From: a bacterium
GTDB lineage: Bacteria; Fidelibacterota; UBA8477; JABMPR01
Direction of reading: 5' to 3'
Assembly: GCA_013202895.1 (NCBI GenBank)
Contig: JABMPR010000112.1
Coordinates: forward strand, 1-47,835
Length of the DNA stretch: 47,835 nt
Shown: piece by piece, positions 17,329 to 25,340 of the stretch
Numbering within the stretch: position 1 is the stretch's first letter
Layout of the letters: every line of letters begins with the position of its first letter
Made by a program: the position numbers and the translations under genes
Notes under the pieces: generated by a model
What the model was told of the DNA's origin: nothing
The model's input: only the letters and a program-made list of their open reading frames with translations
Database searches by the model: none

Positions 17329-18171
17329 CTATTTTAGTAAGAGCAGTTTTTTAGATACCTGAGTTTCACCAGATCTCAACTGAGCCAGATAGACACCGCT
17401 GGGCAAAACAGAGCCATCCTCATCCAATGCATCCCAGAATATAGAATGGGATCCCGGATTCGCTTCTCTCTGCAATAAGATCCTGACTTTTCGACCTCGT
17501 TCATCAAAAATCGACAAGGATATGCTGGCTTTTATGCGGAGTTCATATTTTATCTCTGTTCCGGCATTAAAGGGATTGGGATGATTGGAAAGCAGCAGGT
17601 GTGTATCAGGCAATTCTATCTCGTTGATTTCATTCGGAGAAAGCAGATCGTCCAGGAAGGCTAAAATTGCCAATTCGTTGTAGCCAATCCCTGAATAACG
17701 CACCACACCATTTGTATCAATAATCACATTTCTGGGAACGACGCCATTTCCAAAATCACTCCAAATGGCTGTATTTCGATCATCTGCTATGGGATAGCTT
17801 GCACCAAGATCAGCCCATTCCTGACAGGTATAGGTGTTATAATGACTTCCCAGACTCAGGATTTTCAAACCCTCGTGCGAACGGGTCTGATGAAAATTTT
17901 CCAGGTGCGGAATCTCCGCACGGCAGGAACTTCACCACGAGCCAAAAAAGTTGATCCAGAGTACACGGTTCAATTCCCCTTCAGCAGGATTAAGGAGATC
18001 GCCCAGGGGTTCACTACCTTCAGCATTGGCACAATAAAAGACTGTCCGTTCGCGGGTCTCCTGATTAATAGTCTCACCTACCTCATATTGACCAAAAACT
18101 GTAGATTTGGCTATAAGCAATGCTGCTATCCACAGTACTGGTTTAATACTCCTAATATATGTTTCTATCAT
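17329..18171 (-). CDS. secreted thioredoxin-like selenoprotein (UxxC) with C-terminal sorting domain
   Basis: Two ORF-track entries are the same frame joined through one TGA at 17932-17934. Read through as selenocysteine, the product is 280 residues. It has a signal peptide (to about residue 27, cleavage near VFG/Q) and a TlpA-like thioredoxin domain (about 45-180). The motif is FFGSW-U80-S-S-C83-RAEIPHL, where relatives have CxxC, and P146 in GVVPRNVIID is at the cis-proline position. A NPFN-type C-terminal sorting domain (about 193-280) ends KKLLLLK. The downstream half has no ATG of its own (TTG in the track). GGAGG precedes ATG 18171. A SECIS-like hairpin follows the TGA. Likely role: extracytoplasmic thiol-disulfide or peroxide redox chemistry. 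Alternatives are a nonsense mutation or a sequencing error; no other disruption is present. Confidence 0.82.
17899..17929 (-). promoter_or_regulatory. candidate bacterial SECIS element
   Basis: In the mRNA, the sequence just after the TGA folds as GTGCGG-AGATT-CCGCAC (17921-17905), a perfect six-pair stem extendable by an A-T pair. A lower TTCC/GGAA helix closes it across a small internal loop. The apical loop is 5 bases with G in its second position and starts 17 bases after the UGA (16 bases between). Known bacterial SECIS elements have a short loop with an early G placed about 16-37 bases after the UGA. Confidence 0.68.
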
Positions 18172-18286
18172 AATTCCTCCGTTTTCTACAGCCTTCTTTT
18201 TTGCCTATCTCCACTTTGGTTTAGCATCTACTTAGACTGGATCATGTTATCGAATCGGGATGATCCTGAGAATGCGACTGACATTC

Positions 18287-18645
18287 TCATGGTGGGCACG
18301 AATAATTACATCCCAGATGATTGTTGCTTTGGTGGACATTTTCTACGAACGGACCGCCGCCCAGCAGCTGCTTCTCCAGGAGCCAAAGAAAGTCAACCAG
18401 ACCAGTTGGTTTCCACCCCCACTCTTTGTAAGCCCATATGCTAACATACTTCCACCACTCACATCATCGCATGCGCGCAGGGTCCGGTTAAGTATTTCCG
18501 GCGGGAGCGTGTTCCCAATAACAAACTCAGGCGGTATTTGAGCTGACAGCGAGTTCACAAGTATGCTGATAAACAGGCTGCCCCTATAAAGGAAGCCCCA
18601 TACCAGTGAATTTGTGGCATACCGCCTGAGATAATCTTTGTTCAT
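18287..18645 (-). pseudogene. decayed tandem paralog of the thioredoxin-like selenoprotein
   Basis: The minus-strand ORF from ATG 18645 encodes a signal-like segment and then LVWLTFFGSWRSSCWAAVR, which aligns with VLWINFFGSWUSSCRAEIP of the next gene. The selenocysteine codon is AGA here instead of TGA. The frame then stops at TAG, but in the shifted frame FVENVHQSNNHLG continues the match to HLENFHQTRSHEG, so one base has probably been lost. Homology ends soon after, and the cis-proline half and sorting domain are missing. No good ribosome site precedes the ATG. It appears to be a broken duplicate. Confidence 0.7.
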
Positions 18646-18678
18646 ATCGGGAATATATTAATCATCTATCTATGCAAA

Positions 18679-18700
18679 ATTTGTCAGTCTACTGACAAAT
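18679..18700. promoter_or_regulatory. perfect 22-bp palindrome, probable operator
   Basis: ATTTGTCAGT-CT-ACTGACAAAT has 10-base arms with no mismatch. It is flanked by TGCAAAA on the left and GCAAAA on the right. It lies in the divergent gap, 34 bases from the pseudogene start and about 146 bases before the Lrp/AsnC gene. It looks like a dimeric regulator site. Which protein binds is unknown. Confidence 0.6.
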
Positions 18701-18846
18701 GCAAAATCAGGAGCAGAAAAGGGCGGAGTAAATTTGAATGTCTGCGATATATCATTAAAATCAAAATATTTTTAATAATTCTGATGCTTTTGCAGTAATA
18801 TTTTAGATATTTTAGCAGTTGATAAAAACATTTCAGGAGAACATCG

Positions 18847-19314
18847 ATGATTGACGAGCGCGATATTCAAATTTTAGAACTGTTACAGGACAATGGACGA
18901 GCTACAGCCAGCGAGATCGCCAAAGAAATCGAACTCTCTATCCCCGCTGTTGGCGAAAGAATGAAAAAGCTCTCAGAAAATGGATTGATCAAAGGTTATT
19001 CAACCATACTGGATCACAAAAAAGCGGGCTTAGACCTGACCGCTTTTGTCTTTATTGTCAGCGAACATTCCGACCACTATAAGGCCTTTGTAAAATTAGC
19101 TATGAGCTCTAAATCTGTTCTGGAATGTCACTCTATCATTGGATCCGGTTCCCACATTCTAAAGGTACGTGCAAAAAATTCCCAGGCCCTTGAGGATCTG
19201 TTATATGAAATCCAAAACTGGCCCGGTGTCAATCGCACTCATTCAAACCTGGTACTTTCATCCTACAAGGAAACCTCGGCTATCGATCTGAAGAACATAC
19301 TGCCAGAAACCTAG
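18847..19314 (+). CDS. Lrp/AsnC family transcriptional regulator
   Basis: A 155-residue regulator with an AsnC-type helix-turn-helix at residues 3-50 (DIQILELLQDNGRATASEIAKEIELSIPAVGERMKKLSENGLIKGY) and a C-terminal RAM ligand-binding domain (about 65-140; CHSIIGSGSHILKVRAKN). Length is typical of the family. Members form octamers that sense amino acids. AGGAGA precedes the ATG. The gene lies 160 bases upstream of glutamine synthetase on the same strand, so control of nitrogen assimilation, and perhaps of itself, is a reasonable inference. Confidence 0.93.
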   Translation: MIDERDIQILELLQDNGRATASEIAKEIELSIPAVGERMKKLSENGLIKGYSTILDHKKAGLDLTAFVFIVSEHSDHYKAFVKLAMSSKSVLECHSIIGSGSHILKVRAKNSQALEDLLYEIQNWPGVNRTHSNLVLSSYKETSAIDLKNILPET

Positions 19315-19474
19315 ACTGACATATATTATTATTCCATTGTGCACATTAGCTTTAATATTTTAATAACATCTATTAATTTACCTTATTAGTTATTGACTTT
19401 GTTTGCCTGACGTAGTTATTTATCTGCATGATAACTGGTGGCATCAATTAATAAATTTTAGGGGCTAATCTCTC

Positions 19475-20485
19475 ATGGCAAGAATAAAAGCTGAATATAT
19501 CTGGATCGATGGGCATAAGCCGACTTCCAAACTGCGTTCCAAAACAAAAATACTTGATGAAAAAGTCACTGAACTGTCTCAGATTCCAGAATGGGGATTT
19601 GACGGTTCAAGTACCATGCAGGCTGAAGGACATGACAGTGATCGATCATTGCATCCCGTGGCATTTGCTTTTGATCCAATCCGTGGTGGAGATAATATCT
19701 TGGTCATGAATGAAGTCCGTTATCCCGATGGCAAGCCACATGAATCCAACAAGCGTGCAACATTAACCGTGACAGCCAAAAAATTCGCTGGAGAAGAAGC
19801 CTGGTTTGGTATCGAACAGGAATTTACCTTTTTCCAGGGGCGTGCTCCCCTGGGTTGGCCAGATGGAGGTTATCCTGCCCCCCAGGGTCCCTTTTACTGT
19901 GGCGTGGGTGCTGATGAGGTCTATGGCCGCGATATTGTTGAAGAACACATGGAAGCTTGTCTGCGTGCCGGTATAGGAATCTCTGGCGTAAATGCTGAAG
20001 TCATGCCGGGGCAGTGGGAATTTCAGATCGGCCCCCTCGGTCCTCTGGAGGTCGCGGATCAACTTTGGATCGCCCGTTGGTTGCTTTACAGAATTGCCGA
20101 GGAATATGGTGTCAATGCCAGCATCCACCCGAAGCCAGTAAAGGGCGATTGGAATGGTGCCGGTGCCCATACCAATTTCAGCACCAAAGCCATGCGCGAG
20201 GAAGGCGGCTATGCTGTGGTTGAGGCTGCCTGTAAAAAGCTTGGGGAAAAACATGAGGAGCATATTGCTGTATATGGTGCGCACAACGAGGAACGTCTAA
20301 CGGGTCTACATGAAACCTGTTCCATCCATGATTTTCGTTATGGTGTAGGTGACCGTGGTGCCTCCATCCGCATCCCGCTGGCAACAGTAAAGGAAGGCAA
20401 AGGATATCTGGAAGATCGTCGCCCCTCTGCGAACATGGATCCCTATGAGGTTTGTGCTATCCTGCTAGAGACAGTCTGCCCTTAG
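19475..20485 (+). CDS. glnII: glutamine synthetase, type II (eukaryotic-type)
   Basis: A 336-residue GSII. The N-terminal beta-grasp segment has EWGFDGSSTMQA. The catalytic domain has WFGIEQEFTFF, PQGPFYCGVGA, GQWEFQIGP, NGAGAHTNFSTKAMREEGG and DRGASIRIP, followed by YLEDRRPSANMDPYEV. GSII is the short decameric form found in eukaryotes and some bacteria, distinct from the usual bacterial GSI (about 470 residues) with its adenylylation site. It makes glutamine from glutamate, ammonia and ATP. The residue after IRIP is leucine, where most relatives have arginine. Preceded by AGGGGC. The Lrp/AsnC gene upstream is the likely regulator. The 160-base gap is AT-rich with a TTGACT element. Confidence 0.96.
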   Translation: MARIKAEYIWIDGHKPTSKLRSKTKILDEKVTELSQIPEWGFDGSSTMQAEGHDSDRSLHPVAFAFDPIRGGDNILVMNEVRYPDGKPHESNKRATLTVTAKKFAGEEAWFGIEQEFTFFQGRAPLGWPDGGYPAPQGPFYCGVGADEVYGRDIVEEHMEACLRAGIGISGVNAEVMPGQWEFQIGPLGPLEVADQLWIARWLLYRIAEEYGVNASIHPKPVKGDWNGAGAHTNFSTKAMREEGGYAVVEAACKKLGEKHEEHIAVYGAHNEERLTGLHETCSIHDFRYGVGDRGASIRIPLATVKEGKGYLEDRRPSANMDPYEVCAILLETVCP

Positions 20486-20514
20486 ACAATCGATCTCGCT
20501 ACATTATTAATATT

Positions 20515-20546
20515 AATAAGCCATCCCGAATCATGGGGGGCTTATT
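20515..20546 (+). terminator. hairpin terminator after glutamine synthetase
   Basis: AATAAGCC and GGCTTATT pair perfectly over 8 bases, with an inner CCC/GGG pairing. It lies 30 bases past the stop and is followed by CGTTTATTACC. It is the clearest intrinsic terminator in the window, and the converging ABC operon on the other strand may also use it. Confidence 0.7.
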
Positions 20547-20643
20547 CGTTTATTACCATATTTTTCGGATCTTATGTTTTGAATCAAGAATCATCGCTTA
20601 GCTGGATGATGACTCGAAAGTTATATTCTTGAATGTTCGAGGT

Positions 20644-22359
20644 TTATTCGTGGGCAAAAAGGGAGCGGTAATCAGGGTTGTCCCGGAGTAAATCTACGTG
20701 GTTGCCTTCCTTGAAAATCTGACCCTGATTGATCCATACCACCCGATCCATTTCCGCTGCAGTCGCCTCGCGATGGGTGGCAACCAAAAATAATGCATCT
20801 GCATAATCAGCATTGATATTTCGCCACAATATCTTCTCGGTGTTCAGATCCAGTGCTGAAGTCACATCATCAAAAATGTAAACTGGTGTTTGGCCATAAA
20901 AAGCCCGCGCCAATGCCACCCGTGCCTTCTGTCCCCCACTCAAGCCCACCCCACCTTGTTCTAACATCTTTTCAGGATCCAATTCATCGTCAATCACAGC
21001 AGCATGAGTCACAGCTTCTAAGCTGCGTTTCCCCTGGCGACCCATGGTAATGTTGTCTGAAATCGTGCCGCTGAATAAGCCAATATCCTGAGGTACATAG
21101 GCGATGTTTCCTGCTCGAGTGGTATCACTGAAGTCGGCCAGATTCTGACCATTCAAATCAATGGATCCGTCAGTGGGTGCAAACCAGCCTGAAATGAGCT
21201 TCAGCAAGACCGTTTTTCCTGAACCAACTTCTCCAACGATTCCAACTTTCTCACCAGGTAAGGCTGAAAAAGTCACCTGCTGAATCACGGCTTTTTCATC
21301 ATCGGGGAAATTAAAGCTTAAATCATGAATATTGAGCTGTTGAAAAGGCATTTCCATAGTGGCCGTTTTCCGGGGTCGGTTTTCGCTACGTTCAATTTCC
21401 TGTAAGCGATCCACTGAGGTTTCCGCTAATTTTAAGGAAACAAAGAACCAGGATATGGTCCAGATGGGTTCAGTAATTCCTGTCATATAGGCAATAAAGG
21501 CATAGAAATCACCCAGACTAATCTGCTGGTTGATAACATAATAACCGCCGACAAATAGAATAATCACCAGTCCCACCTGATTTACAAGGCCTCCAATTCC
21601 TTCTAAAATGGAACGCAAAAAAACAACTCGCTCTTCAGCGTTTTTACGTGATTCCATGTTTTCTTTAAAGAGACGCTCCTGAGCCTTTTCCATAACAAAT
21701 CCGATAACGATCCGAATACCTGAAAAGGCGCTCTCAAGTATGTTATTGGTTGAGGAGATGGTTTCCTGTCGATGCGTGTATGCCCTGTATTGCAGCTGTT
21801 CAGTCTTACTCATGATCCAGACGATAAAGGGCAGGGGTGAGATAGCCAGGAGGGTCAATTTCCAATGAAGTGTCATCATCACACCGATAGAAAAGAGCAG
21901 CGTGAAACTAGCCTCCACCGGCCGCATGATACCTGAGTTGGCAAACCAGGATAATTTCAAATCACCATCTATATCATCTGAAAAGCGCGTAATCAGATCT
22001 CCTGAACGAAAATTATTATAAAAAGCCGGATCCTTTTGGAGCAAATTCTGAAAGTGGTGCAGTTTGATATCCTTACCCAGGGTTAGATTCATGATGTAGC
22101 GCATCGAAGGTAGAATCCAACGTGCGATGGTCCTGGCCAGCCCAACGATCAGAATCATCCATACAAAAAAGCGGACATCTGTCGTTTCTTCTCCGGCGCT
22201 GAGTGCATCAATGACATATTTAAAAATGACTGGATATGAGGTACTCAGGGCGATACTGAGAATAGTAATCCCCACCACTATTAGAATGCCGGTCCAACGT
22301 CTCCGCCAGTAGGGTCTGAACCAGCCCAACACCCGCTTTGTGGAGGTGAGGATAGACAT
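20644..22359 (-). CDS. heterodimeric ABC exporter half, degenerate Walker B
   Basis: A 571-residue exporter half-transporter: six membrane segments (about residues 20-310), then a nucleotide-binding domain. Motifs are Walker A GEVGSGKT, Q-loop YVPQD, signature LSGGQKAR, Walker B VYIFDDVTSAL and H-loop ATHRE. The catalytic glutamate after Walker B is aspartate (FDD), while the LSGGQ signature is intact. The partner gene shows the reverse pattern, so the two make one active and one degenerate ATP site, as in TM287/288-type exporters. The start overlaps the partner stop by one base (TAATG). Substrate unknown; lipids, drugs or peptides are typical. Confidence 0.94.
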   Translation of the reverse strand: MSILTSTKRVLGWFRPYWRRRWTGILIVVGITILSIALSTSYPVIFKYVIDALSAGEETTDVRFFVWMILIVGLARTIARWILPSMRYIMNLTLGKDIKLHHFQNLLQKDPAFYNNFRSGDLITRFSDDIDGDLKLSWFANSGIMRPVEASFTLLFSIGVMMTLHWKLTLLAISPLPFIVWIMSKTEQLQYRAYTHRQETISSTNNILESAFSGIRIVIGFVMEKAQERLFKENMESRKNAEERVVFLRSILEGIGGLVNQVGLVIILFVGGYYVINQQISLGDFYAFIAYMTGITEPIWTISWFFVSLKLAETSVDRLQEIERSENRPRKTATMEMPFQQLNIHDLSFNFPDDEKAVIQQVTFSALPGEKVGIVGEVGSGKTVLLKLISGWFAPTDGSIDLNGQNLADFSDTTRAGNIAYVPQDIGLFSGTISDNITMGRQGKRSLEAVTHAAVIDDELDPEKMLEQGGVGLSGGQKARVALARAFYGQTPVYIFDDVTSALDLNTEKILWRNINADYADALFLVATHREATAAEMDRVVWINQGQIFKEGNHVDLLRDNPDYRSLFAHE

Positions 22360-24149
22360 TAGACCATCTCCTTTTCCGTGTCAGCATGGGATAAGAGGTC
22401 GGCGTAATCTCCCTGTTGGGCAACCAATTCATCATGACTACCCGACTCAATGATCTCACCATCCCGGATAAACAGGATTGATGTTGCCCTTCTGATGGTG
22501 CTCAGTCGATGGGCTACGATTAAGGAAGTCCTTCCTTCGGTAAGTTTTTTGAGGGTAGCCTGAATGCGTAGCTCTGTTCCAGGATCAACAGATGAAGTCG
22601 CCTCGTCCAGAACCAACACCTCTGGTTTCACCGCCAGGGCTCTGGCAAAAGCGATGAGCTGTCGTTGGCCATAGGAAAAACCCTCTCCGCTTTCCTTTAG
22701 CACCGTTTCGTATCCGTCTGCCCGGGCAAGAATACTGTTGTGTATGTCTGTTAGCCTGGCAGCGCTTTCCAATTCTGCCATGGTTATGTCTTCCCGGAAA
22801 GCTCGTAAATTTTCATTTATGGCAGCGGGAAATAAAAACAGATCCTGCAGGACCAAACCAAAACGCCGTCGATACTCAGCGACATCATATTCTCTGATAT
22901 CGATACCATTTAAGAGAATCCGACCCGCCTGAGGATCCCTGAAGCGACAAAATAGATTGATGACCGTAGACTTTCCGCCACCGGTGGGTCCGACAAAGGC
23001 GATCTGATCACCGCCTTTTATTTCAAAGGACATGTTTTTAATGACCATGCTGTCATCAGAATAACCAAAACTGACATTCTCAAAGCGGATATTATTGATG
23101 ATCTCAGGTAAGGGAAGGCGATCAGGTTTTGTCTCGATATCCGGAATAGTCTCCATGGTGGAAAAAATACGGTCCGCCGCACCACCCGCCGATTGGAGTT
23201 GAGAAATCTGTTCTGTAAAGATAAAAATTGGCCAGTATATCTGGGCTATATATTGTGCAAATAGCACAAGTGCACCGATGGTTAGAGTGCCCTCATCCAC
23301 CCATTTGACACCCAGCATAAGTACGATCACCGTTGCTGCCACCTCCATGGAACCCAGACCCTGAAATATTCCGTAATTGATCCAATTCATCTTGATACTG
23401 AAGCGGTTAAAATTGTCTGTTGATTTGCGGACCCTATCCATAGCCCATTCTGTTCGATCAAAAACCTGAAGAATACTGGCTGAACGGACAAACTCACTGA
23501 GAACCCCCAGCATTTTGGAGAAATTAGCCCGGTCTTTACGGAAATAGGGCCGGAAATATCTAAATGAGAACCAGGCTATGAATATGACCAGAGGGAAGAT
23601 TGACAGTGTTATCAGGAGAAAGCGGACATCTACAGACGCCAGAATAACAAAGGCTCCAATAATCATCCCAAATGACATCAGTAAACGTTGTGCCATAGTT
23701 GAGGTAATCGCAATAATGCGCTGGGGGTCTGATTCGATGCGACTTACCAGTTGTCCGGTTGAGGTTGATTCAGCAAAAGGCAGACCCAACTTCAGGGCAT
23801 GTGAGAATAGTGAGACTTTAAGATCGTTTACGGCAAAAATACCTGCTTTTTGAGCCATCCAATTGCTATAGAAACCAAAAACTGCTGATAGAACCATGGT
23901 CAGGAGATAAAGACTGGCTGAGCCGGCCAGGGCTTTAAAATCGCTCTTGGGTATGTCATTGTCGATGATGTTTTTGAGAATGAGGGGTTGAATTAATACC
24001 AGAATCACACCCACTAGCGCCCATAGCAAAGCATAAGCAAAGGTACGCTTGTAGGGCTTTACAAAGGGATAAACTCCCAAAACCATTTCCTTGAAGGAGT
24101 AGGTTTTGGTATTGTCGTCATCCAGGCTAAAATCTTCATCATGCCACAT
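22359..24149 (-). CDS. heterodimeric ABC exporter half, degenerate signature
   Basis: A 596-residue half-transporter with six membrane segments (about 35-330) and a C-terminal nucleotide-binding domain. Walker A is GPTGGGKST, Q-loop VLQDLFLF, Walker B VLVLDEATSSVD with the catalytic glutamate, and H-loop VAHRLST. The signature is FSYGQRQL instead of LSGGQ. Combined with the partner (FDD but LSGGQ), the canonical ATP site is this Walker A/B with the partner signature. It is the first gene of a two-gene minus-strand operon with coupled translation. Confidence 0.95.
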   Translation of the reverse strand: MWHDEDFSLDDDNTKTYSFKEMVLGVYPFVKPYKRTFAYALLWALVGVILVLIQPLILKNIIDNDIPKSDFKALAGSASLYLLTMVLSAVFGFYSNWMAQKAGIFAVNDLKVSLFSHALKLGLPFAESTSTGQLVSRIESDPQRIIAITSTMAQRLLMSFGMIIGAFVILASVDVRFLLITLSIFPLVIFIAWFSFRYFRPYFRKDRANFSKMLGVLSEFVRSASILQVFDRTEWAMDRVRKSTDNFNRFSIKMNWINYGIFQGLGSMEVAATVIVLMLGVKWVDEGTLTIGALVLFAQYIAQIYWPIFIFTEQISQLQSAGGAADRIFSTMETIPDIETKPDRLPLPEIINNIRFENVSFGYSDDSMVIKNMSFEIKGGDQIAFVGPTGGGKSTVINLFCRFRDPQAGRILLNGIDIREYDVAEYRRRFGLVLQDLFLFPAAINENLRAFREDITMAELESAARLTDIHNSILARADGYETVLKESGEGFSYGQRQLIAFARALAVKPEVLVLDEATSSVDPGTELRIQATLKKLTEGRTSLIVAHRLSTIRRATSILFIRDGEIIESGSHDELVAQQGDYADLLSHADTEKEMV

Positions 24150-24230
24150 GCTTCCAAGTACTGTAAAAATATATAAAAAAGAAGGGAAGAATTATTGGTG
24201 GTTCAGGCTTTCGCCTTGTTCGCAGGTAAC

Positions 24231-25340
24231 TCAGTTCAAGTAGAGATCTTCAACCAGGGGACGTATAAGATTCTGAAATCGATCAAGTGTTGTTCCAACA
24301 AGCTCGTCATTGGTATCTGGCAGAGCGGTCATGACAAAAACAAGTTCCAGATTGGGTATAATCATAATGAAATTAACACCATGACCCCAGGCGGCGATTG
24401 CATCCCATTCCCTGACCAACCACCAGTAATAGCCATAATCCCAGCCATTCTCATCACCCCAGGTTCCCATATCCGTCTGAAAGCGGGTGGATTCCGAAAC
24501 CCAGCTTGAGTCCACAATTTGAGTGTCACCCCATCTACCATTATCCAATACAAGTTGACCGATTTTTGCCAAGTCACGGGGTTTGATGTGTAGACCATGG
24601 GCACCCATGCTTGTACCATTTGGATCGGAACCCCAATAATAATTTGTGATCCCCAGGGGTGTAAAAAGACGCTCCTGTGCCCATGTTTCAAGGCTCTTTC
24701 CGGTGAGTTGACCAATGGTGTAGCTGAGTAAATGCGGATCGCAATCGCGATAGTAGAATTCTTCTCCCGGATTGGCATATAGCGGGTGATCCAATATGTA
24801 TTCGATGGGATCGTCTGGTTTCCCGACATAGAGTTCCATGGAAAACACATCGTTGTCAAAATCGATGCCTGACTTCATTGTCATCAGGTGTCGAATCGTA
24901 ATTTCTCTTTTGGTCTCATCATTTGGAAATTTTTCTGGAATCAGGTCAAATAAAAGCTGATCCATTGAATCCAGATACCCTTCTGAGAAGATGATACCGG
25001 TTATTAGAGAATTCACACTTTTGGTGACGGATTGCACATGACCATAGCGATCACGATCAGCTTCATCCCGAACATAAGTCTCGAAAAACAATTTACCGCT
25101 TTGAGATATGATTAAACTTTTAGCATTAAAATACTGATCTTCGGAAATCAGCTCCTCCTGGATTTGCTCAAGCAAACTTATGGAGATACCTAGAGAGTCT
25201 GGTGTGCTAAGCTCCCAACCATCATCAAGCTGTTCCGGGAATATATCGGTTCTGATTTTAAAGCTGTCATCCGGTGCACAGCACCAAACCAGGAGTACAA
25301 TTAAAGTGTTAATCGACAATTGAGCCAGTCGCAGGATCAT
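24231..25340 (-). CDS. serine hydrolase of the beta-lactamase class C / penicillin-binding family
   Basis: A 369-residue exported protein. The active-site set is SVTK (in HVQSVTKSVNS), a tyrosine motif in FYYRDCDPHLLSY, and WGHG near the C terminus (the KTG-equivalent). The N terminus is hydrophobic and ends LLVWCCAPDD, suggestive of a lipoprotein though the lipobox is not canonical. Family members hydrolyse esters, beta-lactams or D-amino-acid peptides; the substrate cannot be set here. ATG 25340 is preferred to the TTG in the track: AGAGG precedes it and it overlaps the stop of the upstream gene by 4 bases (ATGA), so the two genes are translationally coupled. Confidence 0.9.
   Translation of the reverse strand: MILRLAQLSINTLIVLLVWCCAPDDSFKIRTDIFPEQLDDGWELSTPDSLGISISLLEQIQEELISEDQYFNAKSLIISQSGKLFFETYVRDEADRDRYGHVQSVTKSVNSLITGIIFSEGYLDSMDQLLFDLIPEKFPNDETKREITIRHLMTMKSGIDFDNDVFSMELYVGKPDDPIEYILDHPLYANPGEEFYYRDCDPHLLSYTIGQLTGKSLETWAQERLFTPLGITNYYWGSDPNGTSMGAHGLHIKPRDLAKIGQLVLDNGRWGDTQIVDSSWVSESTRFQTDMGTWGDENGWDYGYYWWLVREWDAIAAWGHGVNFIMIIPNLELVFVMTALPDTNDELVGTTLDRFQNLIRPLVEDLYLN

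Noticed and set aside
17932-17934. TGA as an ordinary nonsense mutation or as a tryptophan codon
   Set aside because: The position matches the redox cysteine, the frame is intact for 200 codons afterwards, and a SECIS-like hairpin follows. Other genes in the window, such as ygfK, end in TGA, so a reassigned code is unlikely. A sequencing error remains possible and is noted in the feature.
17842-18444. Plus-strand ORF of 200 codons over the selenoprotein locus
   Set aside because: It lies antisense to the thioredoxin-like genes, has no family resemblance and no ribosome site. It is open because the minus-strand genes constrain codon use.
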